Position numbers and translations under genes: made by a program
Assembly (NCBI GenBank): GCA_007134405.1
Contig: SLKW01000443.1
Location: forward strand, 1 to 9,140
Length of the DNA stretch: 9,140 bases
From: Paracoccaceae bacterium
GTDB taxonomy: Bacteria; Pseudomonadota; Alphaproteobacteria; Rhodobacterales; Rhodobacteraceae
Reading direction: 5' to 3'
The notes under the pieces: model-generated
The model's database searches: none
Seen by the model: the letters and a program-made list of their open reading frames with translations, nothing else
What the model was told of the DNA's origin: nothing
In this document: in pieces, positions 7,244 to 9,140 of the stretch
Layout of the letters: each line of letters opens with the position of its first letter
Numbering within the stretch: position 1 is the stretch's first letter

Positions 7244-8554
7244 TCAGAGCACGACCAGAAGCACGCTCACGATGGCGCCGGTGATGAACAGGTGAATCAG
7301 GCAGAAGCCCATGATGTCCTTGGCCTTCAGCCCGGCGATCCCCAGCATCGGCAGCGCCCAGAAGGGCTGCAGCAGATTGGTCCAGGCATCGCCCCAGGCG
7401 ACCGCCATCGCCACGCGCGCGACATCGGCGCCAAGCGCCTCGGCGGCGGGCAGCATGACCGGCGCCTGCACCGCCCACTGGCCCCCGCCCGAAGGCACGA
7501 ACAGGTTCACGATTCCGGCACTGATGAAGGACCAGAAGGGCAGGGTCGCCGCGCTCGAGATCGAGACGAACCATTCCGACATGCTCTGCGCCAGGCCGGA
7601 CTGGGTCATGATCGCCATGATGCCGGCGTAGAACGGAAACTGGATGACGATCCCCGCGCCGCCCTTCACCGCCTCCTGCAGCGCGTTCAAGAGGTGCCGC
7701 GCGGTGCCGTGCAGCACGACCCCCAGCATCAGGAACATGAAGTTCACGATGTTGAGGTTGAGCCCCCCGCCCTGGATGGCGAAATAGTGGAACAGGTAGA
7801 TCAGGCCGGGGATGCCCACGAGCCACATCAGGATGCGGCTGTTTTCCAGATGCTCGGCGGGGCGCGACGGCACGAACCTGTCGGGCAGGTCCTCGCCCAG
7901 CTGCTCGGGCGTGACATAAACGCTTTCCTCGGCGCGCGGGACCATCAGCCAGTTGACCAGCGGGATGACGACGAACAGCACCGCGACGATCGCCAGGTTG
8001 AAACCCGAAAAGATCGTCTGCCCGGTGCCGATGACGCCGATCTGGTCCTCGGTGAAATGCCCGGGCGTGGCGATGGTCAGCGGGATCGAACCCGCGAGTC
8101 CCCCGTGCCAGATGACGAAGCCCGAATAGGCCGCCGCGATCAGCAGCCGGTAGTCGACGCGGATCTGCCGCGCCAGTTCCTTGGCGAACAGCGCGCCGAC
8201 CACCAGGCCGAAGCCCCAGTTGATCCAGGAGGCGATCAGCGAAACCACGGTGACCAGCACGATGGCCCCGCCCGGAGTGTTGGCCAGGCTCGCCAGATAG
8301 GCCAGGAACTTCTTCACCGGCGGCGAGGAGGCGAGGATGAACCCGGTGACCAGGATCAGCAGCATCTGCATCGAGAAGGTCAGAAGCCCCCAGAACCCGT
8401 CGCCCCAGAACTGCACCACCTGCATCGGGCCCGCGCCCTCGAACAGCATGGCCGCGGCGGCGGCGACGATGGTCAGGATCAGCACGAAGATGAACGGATC
8501 GGGCAGGTAGCGATCCATCATCACGACGGCCGGGCGGGAGAGTGCGCGTAACAT
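7244..8554 (-). CDS. Short-chain fatty acid transporter, AtoE/TIGR00366 family
   Basis: A 436-residue inner-membrane protein with about ten to twelve hydrophobic segments, for example 20-37, 52-75, 97-125, 138-150, 182-205, 240-260, 266-285, 298-320, 337-353 and 413-436. It matches AtoE-type short-chain fatty acid permeases in length and motifs: RYLPDPFIFV near the N-terminus, WINWGFGLVVGALFA (110-124), GGLAGSIPL (151-159), NLFVPSGGGQWAVQAPVM (350-367) and WGDAWTNLLQPFWALPMLG (387-405). The likely cargo is acetate, acetoacetate, propionate or butyrate; which one cannot be read from sequence. The ATG at 8554 is chosen over in-frame ATGs at 8566 and 8680 because GAGGGA (8559-8564) sits four bases upstream of it. 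No atoDAB genes adjoin it. The ackA-pduL gene two genes downstream is a plausible metabolic partner. The gene symbol is left blank because orthology to E. coli atoE is not established. Confidence 0.93.
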   Translation of the reverse strand: MLRALSRPAVVMMDRYLPDPFIFVLILTIVAAAAAMLFEGAGPMQVVQFWGDGFWGLLTFSMQMLLILVTGFILASSPPVKKFLAYLASLANTPGGAIVLVTVVSLIASWINWGFGLVVGALFAKELARQIRVDYRLLIAAAYSGFVIWHGGLAGSIPLTIATPGHFTEDQIGVIGTGQTIFSGFNLAIVAVLFVVIPLVNWLMVPRAEESVYVTPEQLGEDLPDRFVPSRPAEHLENSRILMWLVGIPGLIYLFHYFAIQGGGLNLNIVNFMFLMLGVVLHGTARHLLNALQEAVKGGAGIVIQFPFYAGIMAIMTQSGLAQSMSEWFVSISSAATLPFWSFISAGIVNLFVPSGGGQWAVQAPVMLPAAEALGADVARVAMAVAWGDAWTNLLQPFWALPMLGIAGLKAKDIMGFCLIHLFITGAIVSVLLVVL

Positions 8555-8558
8555 TTTG

Positions 8559-8564
8559 TCCCTC
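8559..8564 (-). promoter_or_regulatory. Ribosome binding site that fixes the atoE-like start
   Basis: GAGGGA on the minus strand is followed by CAAA and ATG at 8554. The alternative ATG at 8566 overlaps this site and has no purine-rich sequence before it. The same bases plus the next CA are complementary to the middle of the candidate small RNA at 8849-8856. Confidence 0.7.
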
Positions 8565-8593
8565 ATCTTGTTGTGATTTGTCGAAAGGCACAC

Positions 8594-8625
8594 CCTATCG
8601 GCGGCAGAAACGCGCGCGCCGTCAA
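8594..8625 (-). promoter_or_regulatory. Partial promoter match upstream of the atoE-like gene
   Basis: On the minus strand TTGACG (complement of 8620-8625) is a good -35 match. The nearest -10-like sequence is GATAGG (complement of 8594-8599), but the 20-base spacer is longer than usual. Either the -10 is poor and an activator helps, or the -35 match is accidental. Confidence 0.25.
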
Positions 8626-8694
8626 CCCTCTTGCCGGTCAGGGGCGGGCGAATGCGCGCGGCCTGCGGCCATTCCGGCACCCTCGCGACACCGC

Positions 8695-8748
8695 CGTACG
8701 TACGATTCGATGGGGCTCGAGAGCGCAGTTTCGAAGGGAATCCGGATT
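8695..8748. promoter_or_regulatory. Two 10-bp palindromes between atoE-like gene and candidate small RNA
   Basis: CGTACGTACG (8695-8704) and AATCCGGATT (8739-8748) are both perfect 10-base palindromes with centres 44 bases apart. They lie in the relatively AT-rich part of the gap, upstream of both the transporter gene (minus) and the candidate small RNA (plus). They could be operator sites of dimeric regulators. No family can be named. Confidence 0.3.
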
Positions 8749-8810
8749 TTCAAGCATCACACAATCGAGAGACTACTTTTATAAGAAAGCCGTGTCCCTA
8801 TATGCACAGT

Positions 8811-8899
8811 TGTGAAGCGCGAAACTGGAACGTTCGCGTTTCCTCCACTGTCCCTCGTTCCTGCCTCTGCGCCCGGTTTTTACCGGGCGCTTTTTTTTT
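8811..8899 (+). ncRNA. Candidate small RNA with CCUCC loop region and strong terminator
   Basis: The plus strand of this gap has no convincing gene but ends in a strong intrinsic terminator, implying a transcript. The RNA would have three parts. A 5' hairpin has AGCGCGAA (8816-8823) pairing with TTCGCGTT (8833-8840), including one G-U pair. A 28-base C/U-rich unpaired segment (8841-8868) contains UCCUCC and UGUCCCUC. The terminator hairpin follows. TATATG (8799-8804) fits a -10 box giving a start near 8811 and a length of about 90 bases. TATAAG (8780-8785) is an alternative -10. No good -35 box is seen, so the 5' end is approximate and a non-housekeeping sigma factor is possible. This layout resembles the CcsR-type small RNAs of Rhodobacter, which carry a CUCCUCCC motif, but homology is not established. 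Confidence 0.55.
8869..8899 (+). terminator. Strong intrinsic terminator
   Basis: GCGCCCGG (8869-8876), loop TTTTTA, CCGGGCGC (8883-8890) form a perfect 8-bp GC-rich stem directly followed by nine Ts (8891-8899). It works only for plus-strand transcription. On the minus strand the hairpin is followed by AGAGGCAGG, without a U-tract. Both flanking protein genes are on the minus strand, so it serves neither of them. Confidence 0.92.
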
Positions 8900-8926
8900 G
8901 CGGCGCGCCCCTCGGACCCCGCGCGC

Positions 8927-9140
8927 TCACGCCTCCAGGCGCGACAGCCAGCGCTTCAGGCGGGCCTTGTTGACCCCCATGTCGTTCTGGCCGAAGCGCG
9001 AGCGCGAAAAGGCGCGCAGGCGGGTCGTGCCGTCGCCGGCCTCCTCCAGCCGGATGCTGACATAATCGGGATAGCGCATCCGGCGGGTCCGCGCGACATA
9101 AGTCACCAGCATCGCCCCGTCCCGCGCATCCTCGGCCAGA
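8927..9140 (-). CDS. DUF1499 family protein, C-terminal part only
   Basis: The minus-strand frame is open from the right edge of the window to the stop at 8927, giving 70 residues. The ATG at 9112 is internal. The sequence reads VTYVARTRRMRYPDYVSIRLEE, then SRSRFGQNDMGVNKARLKRW near the C-terminus. The R-(Y/F)-PDY and RSRFG-ND-GVN-AR--RW patterns are those of the DUF1499 family, common in alphaproteobacteria and of unknown biochemical function. Most of the protein, including its N-terminus and any membrane anchor, lies outside the window. The plus-strand terminator 28 bases beyond its stop does not have the polarity to end this gene, so its own terminator is not apparent. Confidence 0.85.
   Translation of the reverse strand, partial: LAEDARDGAMLVTYVARTRRMRYPDYVSIRLEEAGDGTTRLRAFSRSRFGQNDMGVNKARLKRWLSRLEA

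Larger units (their letters stand above)
8555..8926. other. 372-base gap without a supported protein gene
   Basis: This gap holds the atoE-like leader and its partial promoter (8555-8630), a GC-rich stretch with nothing recognisable (8631-8690), the two palindromes (8695-8748), an AT-richer block with -10-like boxes (8760-8805), and the candidate small RNA with its terminator (8811-8899). Short open frames crossing it on the plus strand run through the terminator and resemble no known protein. Confidence 0.6.

Noticed and set aside
7166..8551. 461-codon open frame on the plus strand, antisense to the transporter
   Set aside because: Its composition (long runs of H, D, Q, R, G) is that of the reverse complement of a membrane protein gene. 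The minus strand matches a known transporter family throughout.
3717..8554. Bacterial microcompartment locus suggested by the PduL domain
   Set aside because: No shell proteins, aldehyde dehydrogenase or diol dehydratase genes are present, and the PduL domain has no free N-terminus for a targeting peptide.
8869..8890. Bidirectional terminator shared by the DUF1499 gene and a plus-strand transcript
   Set aside because: Only the plus strand has a U-tract after the hairpin; the minus strand continues with AGAGGCAGG.
8542..9065. Short plus-strand open frames across the gap right of the transporter
   Set aside because: They read through the strong terminator or into the antisense of the DUF1499 gene and have no coding signature.

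Overview
The window looks like chromosomal DNA of an alphaproteobacterium, most likely a Rhodobacteraceae-type member. It is GC-rich with strongly GC-biased third codon positions, and glnE, pheS, the ligase-associated phosphoesterase PdeM and the DUF1499 protein all look alphaproteobacterial. No insertion sequences, CRISPR arrays, tRNA or rRNA genes, or phage genes were found. The family assignment rests on protein recognition alone, because no searches could be run.

Layout from left to right. (1) Positions 1-2358, plus strand: the C-terminal five-sixths or so of glnE, whose start lies before the window. (2) Positions 2359-2566: a convergent intergenic gap with two stem-loops at the pheS end and an AT-rich stretch. 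(3) Positions 2567-3637, minus: pheS. (4) Positions 3717-5504, minus: a single 595-residue gene joining a complete acetate kinase to a complete PduL-type phosphotransacylase. (5) Positions 5642-6322, minus: an outer-membrane beta-barrel protein with a PagL-like C-terminus. (6) Positions 6442-7104, minus: pdeM. (7) Positions 7244-8554, minus: an AtoE-type short-chain fatty acid transporter. (8) Positions 8555-8926: a 372-base gap without a convincing protein gene. It holds an intrinsic terminator on the plus strand, where no gene needs one, and so a probable small RNA. (9) Positions 8927-9140, minus: the C-terminal part of a DUF1499 protein that runs off the right edge.

The functional theme is short-chain acid metabolism. 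The AtoE-like permease could bring in acetate, propionate, butyrate or acetoacetate. The kinase-PduL fusion could interconvert free acid, acyl phosphate and acyl-CoA on one polypeptide. The two genes are on the same strand but separated by two apparently unrelated genes, so shared regulation is an inference.

The items most worth a second look are the AckA-PduL fusion, which has every expected catalytic and metal-binding residue and no microcompartment genes nearby, and the probable small RNA at about 8811-8899. That RNA has a 5' hairpin, a C/U-rich single-stranded middle containing CCUCC, and a strong terminator. It carries eight bases complementary to the Shine-Dalgarno region of the neighbouring atoE-like gene.
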